This document shows positions 1 to 12,400 of a stretch of 64,000 nt of DNA, one piece after another. The position numbers and the translations under genes were made by a program. Each line of letters begins with the position of its first letter. The first letter of the stretch is position 1. The DNA comes from Mercurialis annua (lineage: Eukaryota > Streptophyta > Magnoliopsida > Malpighiales > Euphorbiaceae), in NCBI RefSeq assembly GCF_937616625.2, contig NC_065577.1, forward strand, positions 3,327,001 through 3,391,000, given 5' to 3'. Below the pieces are notes generated by a model. The model saw only the letters and a list, made by a program, of their open reading frames with translations. It had not been told where the DNA came from and searched no databases.

Positions 1-1410
1 CAATTCAGTCCAAATCTACGAGATATACATTCAACTACTATATAAAAAGTTTGAGATATACTTAAACACATGATTACATTCATATATTCAAAACGCTGTT
101 CAAAACTATAAACTGACTTTAGCATCAGAGAGTTAATCGGACAATCACCGTCCAGTTAATTTCTATCCTATTTTGCATGTTAATCCACCGAATCAGAAGG
201 CATACTCTATCATTACTTAAGGTGAATATTTAAATATATATTGATTATTTAAAAATTGAAGTTACTAATTTGATTTTTTAACTTAGTAGTAAAATCAATA
301 GTATTTCAGAGTAAATAATAAAATTGTTATAACTACGAAGTGGAAAATTCTGACAGTGCATTGTTAGACTAGTCTCTTTGAGATTTATAGTTGTATAGTT
401 TAAAAAATTTGTGAGGATGTTACTCGTTAAAATAAATACATATAAAATTTAATGTAAAACAATTATCATTTCATATGAGATCACCATGATTGAAATTCAA
501 TTTTTTTAAATATTATTTAAAAATAACTGGTTTGTATTAGATTAAATAGTAGTAATAAAGAAAAACTGATTGGATTAAAATCAGGAATAACAAAGGCCCA
601 ACAAGGCAAAATTCACATATCCAAATCCTTGGGCTTCAGAAACTTGTAAAACACAACAGAATCAAAGCAAAACCCATTTTCGAAAATAAATACAGTTCCA
701 AAACAAACCTTCAGCTGTGGGGAGTGTATGGTATTAAGTTCCCCAAAAATATTTTTTACTTTTAAATTCAAAAATAATTAGTATTTTTTAAGAAAATAGA
801 TGATTTTAAAAACAAATTGTAATTAGACAAAAATGTAAACTTTGTATAATTAAGTTAATTTTTAAATATATTGAAATTCCTATTCTCTTTTTGTTACAAT
901 ACCATATGAAAAGATGCTCAATAATTATATTTATTATTGAATTACATTTAATTTAGTGAGTTCTTGATTTTTGTATAATTAGTTAATACTATAAGTTTTT
1001 TAAAATATTTGATTTAATTTTAAAGTAATTTGTACTGAAAAATTGATTAACTAAATTAAATCCCAAGGACAACACTATAACTAAATTGACTAATATCAAA
1101 ATCAAAATAATAATTGATTTTTTAAAATTAAAAAAAAAAAAAGAGCACTCCATAAATTAGATCTAACTTCACTGAGAGGTTGTTTTCCTGATAATTTCAA
1201 TCAAAGAAATAGATAGTGTTGATTAGTGAAACGATTAGTATTTTCCTATTATGTGTTTAAGGACAGGACGGCCGAATTAGGAAAGGACAAATAATTAACT
1301 AGTATATAATTATTAGTTCTTTAAAGTTTTAACAGTTGATTATTATTAGTTCTTTTAAATGAATTTATTTTTTAATTTAGACTATTTCGCAGTTGGTGGG
1401 AGAATTTTTT

Positions 1411-1592
1411 AAGTAGACTCAATTCACCACGTTATCCGTATACTAACCTATTATATTATGGCACGTCATTAAAACAGTGGCACTATCGTAATTTTATTTG
1501 TTACTTTTTATACATTTGAATAGTAATATTACGATATTGCTGCTATTTTAATAACCTATTATAATATGACGTGTTAGACTGAGTCAATCTAA
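1411..1592. mobile_element. Decayed fold-back MITE, Mutator-like family
   Basis: The left end (from 1413) resembles the left end of the better preserved element at 58720: GTAGACTC, then CACCACGT and ATCCGT. Inside, ATTAAAACAGTGGC at about 1469 is matched in inverted orientation by GCTGCTATTTTAAT at about 1539, so the element can fold back on itself. The outer ends are eroded and no target duplication could be assigned. Confidence 0.45.
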
Positions 1593-1866
1593 AAATTTAT
1601 TAGTCGACAAATTTTGTTTATCATTTAAGTCATTTTATGACATGTTAGATAACTATAAATTACAAGATAAATTTCTTTTGGGAATTTAATAATTATGAAT
1701 TAAAATAAGATAGGTTATAGTATTTATCTTTTTAAGATAAGATCTCAACTAAAGATTATTTACTTATGATTTTGTTCAATTATAGTGAGACAAATCACAA
1801 AGTGACTTTTGTTTAAATATTATTTATATTCATAAAAAATTTACTTATTTATGATTTTTTATAGGA

Positions 1867-2145
1867 GCATCTGCAAAAAAAAAAACTTCACTTTTCACAT
1901 TTATAACAATTTTAGCAATAATTTTAAAAAATTATAGAAAAAAGTCTTTTTTTTATTTGATATTTTACGGTCCAAAGTCATTATTCAATTATCATTTTAT
2001 CATTAAAAACCGTCAAACGGTATCATTTGGTGACAAAGAAAATACATTTGTGCTAGAAATTACCAAACATATTTTTATGTGATAATATCTAAAATTTATG
2101 CTTAAATTGCTATAAACATAAAAGATGGGTCTTTTTTCTGCATGC
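1867..2145. repeat. Possible inverted-repeat element (MITE-like)
   Basis: The left side begins CTGCAAAAA and continues with TTTATAACAATTTTAGCA. The reverse complement of the right side begins CTGCATG or TGCAGAAAAA and continues with TTTATAGCAATTTAAGCA. The match is gapped and in AT-rich DNA, so it may be a decayed MITE or chance similarity. No clear target duplication was found. Confidence 0.3.
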
Positions 2146-3966
2146 AAATAATTCTCTTTATATAATCAGGCAAGTTTCTTTTAAATACTACTGAAAAAAT
2201 CAATGTAAATGAGACATTGACAATAAAAAATGAAATAAAATAAAATGCAAGTTTTTTGCTGGATTATTAGAAATTAATATCTCAATAAAAAAGGAGAAAA
2301 TTGAAATTAGTCAACTAATATCATTTTAGTTGGATCATTAAAAATCAATATCTTAATAGTAATACAATAAACAGCAATTAAAATATTAAATTAAAATGAT
2401 GGCTCTAATGAATCATAAGAGTCAGATTTTTATTTATTCTTTTGTAATTTATTATATTTTCAAATAATATATTAAACTTTTATCTGTTAATACATTTCAG
2501 TTTATATTTTAAAACCGATAAATTTTTAAACTTAACATTTGGGAATCAAATCAAGATGATTTTAGGTTTCAAGATAGCGGGAAAATTTCCCACCAATTTT
2601 TCAACAGATTAAAAAATTACACGAAAAGTAAAATTCTTGACATGATGACATGTCAATAGTTCATTGGTTTAGTGTACGTTTGTTGCAGTAGACCGACTTT
2701 ATCCGACAATTGCTTCTACAATTCTTACTCGTAATTTACAAGATCAAGGGGTAATTCCGTAATCTCCAATTCAATTCAATAACAATCAGCTTCATTCAGA
2801 CGTGTAATGACGGAAATACCCTTGTGCTGTGACACAATTAACCACACGCGCGCTTTCACAGTCACCAATCACATGCGCGTAGCTTCGCGCTTACGCCGGA
2901 CCACCCAGTTGGCTTTTTCATTTTATCCACCTCATCAATAAATGTGGACCCTATCCAACCCACGTAAATTAATAGGAAATGATTCTTAAAGTTTTTATCT
3001 TCGAGAAAATGTTTCTATTTAGCTTCAATTTTAACAAATTTAGTCCTTATAGTTATCTTTAAAAATTATAGATAGAAAAATTAACAATATCTATGAAAAG
3101 GATATCGTTTTAAGTTAAGAAATACACATCTTAAATCGAACGAGTGCCTAGCCTAATGTAAGGCCTCTCGAGCAATGGCAAGATCATTAGTTTTTTGTTC
3201 AAGTTAAATTTCGTCTGACTATTTAATATATTCATAATTTTCAGATAGTTTGAACGTAGTTTCTATTTAACTATGATTTTATTACGAAGTTTATGATTTT
3301 TCTAAATAATTTAAATTTTTTGACTCTAATTCCGACTAAAACCTACTTAAAATTGCATGTGGTACCGCTCGTCTCCATTATGGTTTCTAACTCAATTTTG
3401 CAACCTGTATTTTGGCTGATTTAAATGCTATACAATTTGACTACAAATATCTAACCAGCTAACATCTATTTTTATCAAAAAATAAATAAAAATAAATTTC
3501 ATACAATGTTTAATCCAAAAAAGTGTCATGCAATTTTATTCTTTTGGTTTTTAACGAAAATCTGCATTTATCTATATGTTAGGGATTACTTTGTCAGTCT
3601 TAAATATAAAAAGGATGTAAACTTACATAAAATATAGCTGAGGGCCATCTAGTAATTAAATCAGTGAAGAGCCTTAAATTCACGACAAATTCAATTCAAA
3701 TTCACAATCTTAGCCCTAAAAATCACTGACTTCCATCCAACAGTCACGAACACATCCACGTGTTTCAAACTCCATAATCCCAACCTTACATGCCAGGTCA
3801 CACGGTCAGCTAAACGGTCAATAGATCAAGATAAAAAATTAAATTAACGGTCCAGATCCTGACCGTAAATCAACAGGGCAGATCTCATTGCCTTTAAAAT
3901 ACCACCATCGTTCCCCTATCTTCCTCGCTCTTACAAGGGAAACGAATTCCCCCAAAAAAAATCCCC

Positions 3967-3982
3967 AAACCCTAACCCTAAA
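3967..3982 (+). promoter_or_regulatory. Double telo-box in the leader of the GTE gene
   Basis: AAACCCTAACCCTAAA lies about 200 bases upstream of the start codon at 4183. Telo-boxes (AAACCCTAA) are known in 5' regions of plant genes active in dividing cells and in translation. A second run, AAACCCTAACCCTAACTCTA, lies inside the coding sequence at 4281-4300. The motif is read directly; its function here is inferred. Confidence 0.55.
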
Positions 3983-4182
3983 AATTCACCCATTTCCAAA
4001 TTCGTTGTAAATTTCCGATTTGAGTTAGTTTTTTTCGCGGGAGATAATTCGCGGTGGCGCGTGGAGTCAGTAGAGCTGCGCGTGGTCTCCACGCAGAGAG
4101 TAATTGATGTTTCTTTGGTTGCCAATTTTGACAAATCTTAGCCGGGAGACGGCCGGAATTTCGAGATTGCCGGCGGAATTTC

Positions 4183-6143
4183 ATGGCGTCAGCTGTTCTA
4201 GCTAATCGAAACGAACCCAGTTGGTCCCAGCCACAGCCACGCGGTGTTGGTGCTAAATTCATGGGCAAGGTTCCCTTTTCAAACCCTAACCCTAACTCTA
4301 AATTCTCCAAGAAACGGCAATTTCAACCGGCGGCTCCTGCTCTGAACTTTGATATACCTCCGGCAGCTGCGGTGGATGATGCTTCGTCGATAAATCGGAG
4401 ACCGGGAGCTGTTTCCGGTAGCGAATTTAACTCTGGTGGTTATGTTACGTTCAATATTGGTTCTTGTACGAAAAAGCAACTTTTAGAGCTGAAGAATCAA
4501 TTAGTAGCGGAGCTAGATCAGATCCGGCAGTTGAAAAACCGGATCAATTCATCTCAGTCTGCACAGATCAGATCCACATCAAATTTCAACAAGAAACAAC
4601 CGAAAAAGGGTATTCTCGGCAACAAACGGCCGCTTTCTGGAGTGTCGAATTACGGAGGGTTTGTCGCGAAAGATGTGAAAAGATCGAATCTATATAATCA
4701 CCCTGAGAATGTGCAATTGATGAAGAAATGTGGGCAGATTTTGAGTAAATTGATGAAGCCGAAATTTGGGTATATTTTCAATTCCCCTGTTGATGTTCAG
4801 GGGTTAAATCTTCACGATTATTTTGATATAATCAAGCATCCGATGGATTTGGGTACTGTTAAGAAGAAAATGGCTGAGAATGCATATGATTCGCCTGTCG
4901 ATTTTGCTGCTGATGTTAGATTGACGTTTAGCAATGCTATGAAGTATAACCCTAAAGGACATGATGTTTATACTTATGCTGAGCAGTTGTTATTGAGATT
5001 CGAGGAATTGTTTCGACCGATTAGAGATAGATTGGGCGATCTTTATGAAGATCAAGATCAAGATCATGTGTATGATGATCGTGATCATGAAATTGAGATT
5101 GAGCATGAGCAGGTTCATGAAGTACAAGCTAGTTCGTGGGATCATCATAACTTGAATCGCAGCGGTCTTGGAAGTGATGGAGGAGGTAGCGGTGGGGAGA
5201 TTGAAAGGATTAAGCAAGATCCTGAAAATGTGACTCACATGATGGCCAACTCTGAGCAGGCATTTGTAAAACCAATTCCCCCAAGTGCATTGCCTAGTAA
5301 TCCTCAATCAACATCGCAATTGCCCGTCAGGACTCCATCGCCATTGCGAGCGCCTCCGGTGAAGCATTTGAAGCAGCCAAAGCCTAAAGCTAGAGATCCT
5401 AATAAGAGGGAGATGACTCTTGAGGAGAAACATAAGTTGGGACTTGGATTGCAGAGTTTGCCTCAAGAGAAGATGGATCAAGTGGTGCAGATCATAAAGA
5501 GAAGGAATGAGCATTTGCGGCAGGACGGGGATGAGATCGAGCTAGATATTGAAGCTGTCGATAAGGAGACACTTTGGGATCTTGATCGGTTTGTGACTAA
5601 CTATAAGAAAATGGCTAGCAAAATGAAGCGCCAGCAATTAATGGGCATTCCGCTTCCTGGTGCCGCTGTTAATGATGACAATAAGGTAACAAAAAATCTC
5701 ATGGTTTTGGCTAATATATATTCATAATGTATCTGCTATTGTTTTGAATCTTATCGTGTGATTCTAATTTGGTTATGGCGGGCTTGATAATGCAGGATCT
5801 TTCTGGAAACGAAAGAGTTGATATTACAATGGAGGCAAAGAAGCCGAAGAAAGGGGATGTTGGTGATGAGGATGTGGACATTGGTGACGAGATGCCAATG
5901 AGCAGTTTCCCACCAGTGGAAATTGAGAAGGACAATGGTCACGCTAGTAGTAGTTCTAGTAGCTCCAGTAGTTCAAGTGATGGATCCTCCTCATCGAGCG
6001 GTATAAATAATTTTGAGTCCATTTTACATCATTTTCTAAAAATGAACAATTTTATTGCTACATATGCTATAACAAGATTCCAAATTGCAGATTCTGATTC
6101 AGGAAGCTCATCAGGGAGTGATTCTGAGGATGCACAATCGTAG
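4183..6143 (+). CDS. Bromodomain-NET transcription factor, GTE7/GTE2-like
   Basis: Nuclear BET-type chromatin reader that binds acetylated histone tails. Exons are 4183-5685, 5796-6000 and 6091-6143; borders are GT-AG and phases close, giving 586 residues, close to the usual length of Arabidopsis GTE7. The bromodomain spans about residues 175-280. It keeps the acetyl-lysine-binding Asn in KYNP (about N256) and has the HPMDLGTV segment typical of the family. A NET domain follows at about 408-485 (RDPNKREMT to NYKKMASKMKR). The C-terminus is a Ser/Asp/Glu-rich tail with a long serine run. A basic Lys-rich stretch near residues 137-150 could be a nuclear signal. The start is the first ATG of the long frame, with telo-box motifs just upstream. 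The 3' neighbour is convergent. The family call is firm; the choice among GTE2, GTE7 and related members is not. Confidence 0.93.
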
Positions 6144-9100
6144 GAGAGACATCAAAGTCGAATTTGTTTTAAACAAGTTTCGCAATTAACTTGAATATGG
6201 CAACAGACGCAGAGGTACTGCATTTTGTTGTTGCTTTTGGGGGGAAGAAAAAAAGACCCAATTTCTTGAGATTAGCAAATAGCAGCTTGCAAACATGTTT
6301 TGTACAGGGAGAGAGGGTTCTCAATTTGTTGTTGGTTGTTGGAGAAGAAATCCATGGAATTGGTGGTCAAAAGATGAACTCTTGGAAGGAAAAAAAGTAA
6401 TTGCTTGTGTAAAAAGATGATCAAAATTGTAGTTAGGTTTAGGATATGTGGTGAAAAGTTTAGGATATGGTTTAGGGCTTTTAGAGAAGAGAGAAATTTA
6501 GATTTGATGAAATTACTTTGTACACATTACAATGCCTTAATACAAGCTTTTTAGCATCATCATCTTCATCTTGGGTTTTCTCTTTTGGTTGGTATAATTG
6601 GCTGTTATGGAAGTGGGGGGGAATATTATGTACCTACTAGCACTCAAGATGTTGAGCATGGCTATTGCACAAGAAAAGGGTCCCAAAAAAGTGAAAGCAA
6701 ATTCTTCAATCCTTGCCTTGGCAGACAAGATATGCATCTTCATCAATTCTAGTGGATACATTTATGAAGTTAACTGAATTAACAGAATTAATCAAACTGT
6801 TCGATTTGCATTATGGAAAATGTGCGATATCTAGTTTGAACGTCGATTGAACAATCCGTATGTGATCCATGGATTTTCCATCGGCCCTCTCCGGACTCTC
6901 CAACTGATTCTACCATAGAGGCCAACAGATAAAGCAAACCCCTTGCTAAGTCTGTCATCGATCCCACGAGCTTCTTACTAATTCAATCACGATGTCAAAG
7001 TTTGCAAAGACTAGTCAGAGTTTGATGTACTCCCACATAAAATGCGTCCCAAGTGAAATACTTATCAGTATTCATCAAAACTGTTCTCTACCCACTCCTA
7101 CTCGAAGCAAAGATTATAGGATATTTGTGTACTATTTTGTTTGTTTTGAACATAGAATTTGTATCTACAATGAGGGACCAAGTATTTTTGTAAAGATGGT
7201 CACTATCACCAACTAGTCTTTAACCTAGAGAGATACATGGTCATGGTGGATGTGAAAAGAACCTAAAACCATATGGAGTCAATTTTTAAGGTTGACACTA
7301 AAAAGATGACTCAAAATGGTTCAAATTGACAAAACAAAATTCAATAAACCAATTTTTGTGTGTGACCTAATGATCATTTGCCAAGAAATGAGTGGGAAGA
7401 TTGTCATAGCCAGCTGAATCCTGTGACATTACAGGCTCACCAACTGATTCCAACCTTTTTAAAATGCTAATTAGTGGGTCCAAAATGATATAAAATTAGT
7501 GGCAAGGTTAAAAAGAGAATTAATAGCAATAATTTGGTGGGCTAATGAAATTTAGTAAATGTGAATTAATGTCAGTTCAGCTATCAAAATCATATGATAA
7601 TATACTTAGTCTTGGATGCTAGTATTAAAATAATTATTCGGTTGGCAATTAAGATAGTCATGTTCTTTAAGGGAAACTTCTTAATAAATTTAGCTTTTGG
7701 TGACTTTTAATGACATTTCCTGCATTTTTAGATACAAAGTGCGGTTGCTTTCAAGATACAAAAAACCAACTTCTTTTCGGATATTTCTTTGCAAACACCA
7801 CCTTGGAATTGACCTATTTCACCCTCACTATCAGAAATATCATCACATTAGGGGTCCGCAAAAAAATCGGACCAAAAAAATCAAACTCGTACGAATGATT
7901 GAAAAATTATGGTTCGGTTTAGTATAGTATAAATAATCAAACTTGGATTTAGTTCTGACATGATCATCAAAATTTTATCAATGGTACTTGAACTTTCTTC
8001 TCTCCCAACGCGATATATAAATTTCAGTACATAATTTAAATATACGTAAACTATAATTTTATAACAAAAAAATGTCTAATTCGTTGATAAATTTGTATTT
8101 CCATTAAAATTAACCGATGTTACAATCATATGCATATCTACTCAGCAAAATGCGTTTTTTAACCTACAAAACACGCATCACATGAGGTTCCACGTGATTG
8201 CCACATTAATCTATTTTAACAAGTACTCTATTGTTGTAAAATTAAAATTCGAGTACTAATCAAGCTAACGTAAAATTTCCCCAAATGACCATAATATCCC
8301 CATGTGCCTACGACATCTATCATCCACCACCAATTCAACAACATAATAATATCCACAGAAAGTAGGAGCACTGCATAATTCAATCACAGTGAATTATTAG
8401 GAATGGTACTATTGCATTCTTAGGTCTTGCTTCCCCTAAAATGCCAGGAACAAAAAATATAATAGACTTACTGAGACTATTAAAAGGTATATACAGTTTG
8501 ATAGACTCAGCAAGCAAACTAATATATACATATATACCCTATTTGTTGACTGTTCACATATCTCATCTAATAAAGCAAAAGGAATACTACTAATATGATA
8601 ATACTAACACTTATTTAAAGCCAACTTCTTATGGATTCTATTGCTAATCTCATCCTAATAAAATATTCCAATAAAAAAAGACATGCTGGAATGTCATGTA
8701 GTAGGGTTCAACACCTATTTTTCTCCATAACGAATTCACAAAAATTCAACACGCAGGATTGCAGATCATCTGAATAAGATACGTAGCGTGATTGAGTTAA
8801 AATCGCCGATCAATGAAAGCCACGTCAATTCTAAATTGATGTGGTTCGTTAGTTGATGATTTTAACTCAATCACGCAACGTCTTATACTTACAGGGTTTA
8901 CATTTAGATACTTATTCAAGACATTAATGTCGAACAGCAAGGAAGAGTATGCATATGAGTGGGCAGAGAAAATGATGAACAAGCTGCAAGTTTGATGAAA
9001 TTTGATGTTCCAAAAACAAAAGGAACATTTATCTGGAAAATTTAACAAACATATGCAAATCAGATCCATGAACTAACATCTTTTGCGCAAGAATTTAACA

Positions 9101-9405
9101 GGAAAAAAAAATAACTCGAAAACGGATAGATCATAGGTTCAAATAATCAAAGTGATACAAGAATTATGCATTTACCAAAACCTGACAGTATTCTCAAATA
9201 ATACATAAACTAACTCATAAATAGCAGCTGGCAGATAATCCCAATAAATGTAGCAAGAAGTTGATAAGACAAAAAACACTGATTTTCTAGTTAAAGCATC
9301 AATTCTGGACTCTAACTGAACCTAGTATATATAAATATGTTTGAGGCAAAAAGCAGGGAGCTTCAACATTTCAGTGATGTATAATATCAAAGATGTGAAG
9401 CAATA
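6144..9405. other. 3' flank and convergent intergenic region
   Basis: The first few hundred bases should be the 3' untranslated region of the bromodomain gene. The last part should hold the 3' end of the convergent POL5-like gene. Short frames near 6191-6400, 6537-6761, 6992-7216 and 7697-7927 show no family resemblance, so I do not call genes. A near-perfect fold-back at 8775-8885 is listed separately. Confidence 0.65.
8775..8885. mobile_element. Short palindromic fold-back element (111 bp)
   Basis: The two halves are inverted copies around a centre near 8832: GTGATTGAGTTAAAATC on the left is matched by GATTTTAACTCAATCAC on the right, and CACGTCAATT by AATTGATGTG. The outer arms, TAAGATACGTAGC and the complement of GCAACGTCTTA, also pair. 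It could be a MITE or a hairpin-forming repeat. No protein is encoded. Confidence 0.6.
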
Positions 9406-12400
9406 TCAATTCTTATTGCTGTCACTGGCTTTCTTCAAATTGATAAAAAGCTCACCGAGTTGAGATTCGCAAGCAGCTTGAGCCTCGGGGGTCAACGCTT
9501 TCAAAAAAGGCTTGGTGATATCATGCGTCGACACAATTTGAAAGATCTTGACGCAAGTTTTTCGCACCTCAGCTCTCCTCGACTTGTTCTCTGGCATATT
9601 TGTAACCAATTCCTTTATCAAATTACTTAGCTTTTGCAGATGGCTTTTCAAGATTTTCTTTGATGCATTGCGGCTGTCGTCATCAGTACTACTAGAACAA
9701 ACCATCGATTTCAATATTTCCATCACTAAATCAAGAGCATCTACTCGGCGAAATTCTGACTTTGCAATGCTACATTTCTCCAGAAGCAACCCAAATAAAT
9801 GATGTCCAATCCATGGCCTTCTTCGAAATATTTCTTTCAAAAATTCAGATTTAATTCGAGACCTTTTATTGTCAACATATTCCACCAACACCTCTTTAAA
9901 AATATCAAAAACTCTCTGCAGTTGAGGCTGAGGAATATTCTGAGCATCGATGATTTTTAGAATCCAATAGGTTGAATTCTGAGCTAGGGAAACAATCATT
10001 TTATGGCGCTTCAAGGAAGCTGACTGCTTCTTCTTTGACAGAGCTGCAGATTTCTTTTTCTTGAATGGTTTCGATGCCAACTTCAAATTCTTTTCCAGTA
10101 AAGATTCAAGTGTAGATAATTGCACATTTTCACCTTTAGGGAAGTCCTTCCCTTTAAATACTTTCTTTTGTAGAATTCCCCATATACGCTGTCCAAGCTG
10201 CTCACTGATTTCTGTAGTATGCGGATTAACAAGTGCACGAGCCAAATTTGTGTACACTGTCAGAACTTCAGGTTTACCTGCAAAATGAAGGCAGAAAGGA
10301 AGAGTTTTAATATGCATCGTGAACAGTGATTACTTTTTCTTTTAAACGCTTGGGCAAGTGAGAGGAGGCACTTTCTGACGGAAAAAACAAACAAAGGCTT
10401 AAGTGTTTTCGTAATTGTTAAAACAACATCGCCGACAAAGAAGGTTAGGAGCTTATTGCACCAGAGTCTGATGGCCAAATTTAGATTTATGCTAGAATCA
10501 AGAGATTAACATTTCCATAGTACAGCTTATCTCACCAAAAGTAATAACTTGCCTGGATTTTCATGTAGGTAAATCTCCAGCAAAGAAAGAACACGGAGTT
10601 TGAACAGAATTAGCTGGGATTGAGCAGTTTCACTCCCAGCCTGATTTCTTTTCTCTCTGAAAATTTGAGCAAGATAAGTATCCATGCGGAACATTGCATC
10701 ATCATCCATATCATCTCCATCAGAATCATCGGAATCTTCAGGCGGTTCTTTTCCAGCTTCATCAGCTTCAATTACTGCCTCAGAATCATCTGTCTGCTCT
10801 TCATTGTCACTTGTTTCACCTGTCTCAGCTTCATCAATGTCTTCATCTTCTTCAACACCAAGAAAATCTTCATCATCATCATCTTCACTATCTGCTCCTT
10901 GATGTCTAGCTGGTTTCAAATCTTTCTTGATGACCCGCAACATCTGAAGTAGTCCGTCATTCGTCACATCATTACAGAAGTACTTGAAAACCTGAAAACA
11001 TATATCATGCAAAGTAAAAATCACAATGCCAATGAAAACCAGAGGAATAAAAATTAATTATACACAAATAATCTCTTAACAATTCTAATACCTCCTTAAG
11101 TCCATTATTTAATGATACTGAATTATTTAGCAAGAGAAGTCAGAGAGCAACTGTATTCCAAAAAGAGGTCTGTCCAAGTAACTAATTCAAAAACTTAATA
11201 AAAATGAAAAACTTCTAAAGGTATAATGCCTCACATTGAGGGAAAAAATGAAGTTAAGAACTTGACCTAATTAGAGTAACAAGACAGGTACATAATACAA
11301 CAGAAAATCTGCATTACTAAATAAGTATAGGAAACATCACGGCTAAACAAAATCCAGAAACTAAACTTATCATTACTGCACACACCTGTTCAATGGCAGT
11401 CCGCAAAGGAGCTGATGATTGTGGCAACAATGAAAGGAATGTCTCCACAAGTACATCCATTAACTCAGGACCGTCATCACTAGCCAACTCATCTTCTGCT
11501 GAAGATTCAAGATTAGAAGTTGGATAACCTTTCTTACAACAGATAATAAGTTCAGATACTGCTTCGTAGAATTCTCCTGGTTGAAGGAGCACTTGGAGTA
11601 GCAGTTGGATTAGTAAGTATCTCAGTGAATGCAATCGATTTGCATCTGCACTCATCCCACCACTCCTTTCCTGGATGAAGTAAAACATGTTAAGCAATTG
11701 GACGATCCTTCACTAGATACAAACAATATATCATGTCAAAGATACGAAGGCTTAAGTACAGACATAAAATGCGAACAGTACAACTATTATTACAAAACCA
11801 TAAACGTGCAAGTTAAAAAGAGTCATTGGTAAATGAGCCACCGAAATCGACAGCAAAACAAATCCCAAAACACTGGTTTAAAAATGTATTATATATACAA
11901 TCAATGCAAAAGATGCTCCAATTTGTCAAAATTTCAATTTTAGCCAAGGCACATGTACAGTTAGCTAAAATTTTGTGGTATAATAGACAATGCCATACAC
12001 AAAAATTTGCATATTCAAAAACTCAGAAAACTCAGACTAAATACATTGTCAAGATATGAACAGCTAGATTTAAAATATTCAGTTTTACCTCTCTTGAAAG
12101 CCTGGATTCCATTTCTTGTAATTTTTCAAAAGCTTTTTCATCCTCATCACTTAAAGTTCGAAATAAAGAGACCGAAGGAATGTTGCGTAATGTACTGAGG
12201 AAGCGCATGAAGTAAGTGCCTACATCACTGGGCTCAAGACTAGTTGCCAAATACCGTGACCCCTCTATCTTCTGAGCACTTGCCAGCAAATGTTGGATCT
12301 GCTCTATACACATTCTGCAAATGGCACTTGATGTTGCTATTCTTGGCCACCTAAATTTCTCCTGTAACTCGAAAGATGTGATTTCGGAACCAAGGGAAGC

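Larger units (their letters stand above)
1..3890. other. AT-rich intergenic region without a recognisable gene
   Basis: No open frame of useful length and no recognisable protein motif was seen on either strand. The stretch is strongly AT-rich. It contains a decayed fold-back element (about 1411-1592) and a weaker inverted-repeat structure (about 1867-2145), both listed separately. The last few hundred bases before 3890 are less AT-rich and should include the promoter of the bromodomain gene that starts at 4183. Confidence 0.7.

Noticed and set aside
6191..6400. Plus-strand frame of 69 codons after the GTE gene
   Set aside because: It begins 48 bases after the GTE stop codon and fits the 3' untranslated region; no motif is seen.
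10620..10952. Overlapping plus-strand frames rich in Ser/His
   Set aside because: They are complements of the acidic Asp/Glu block of the POL5-like gene on the minus strand.
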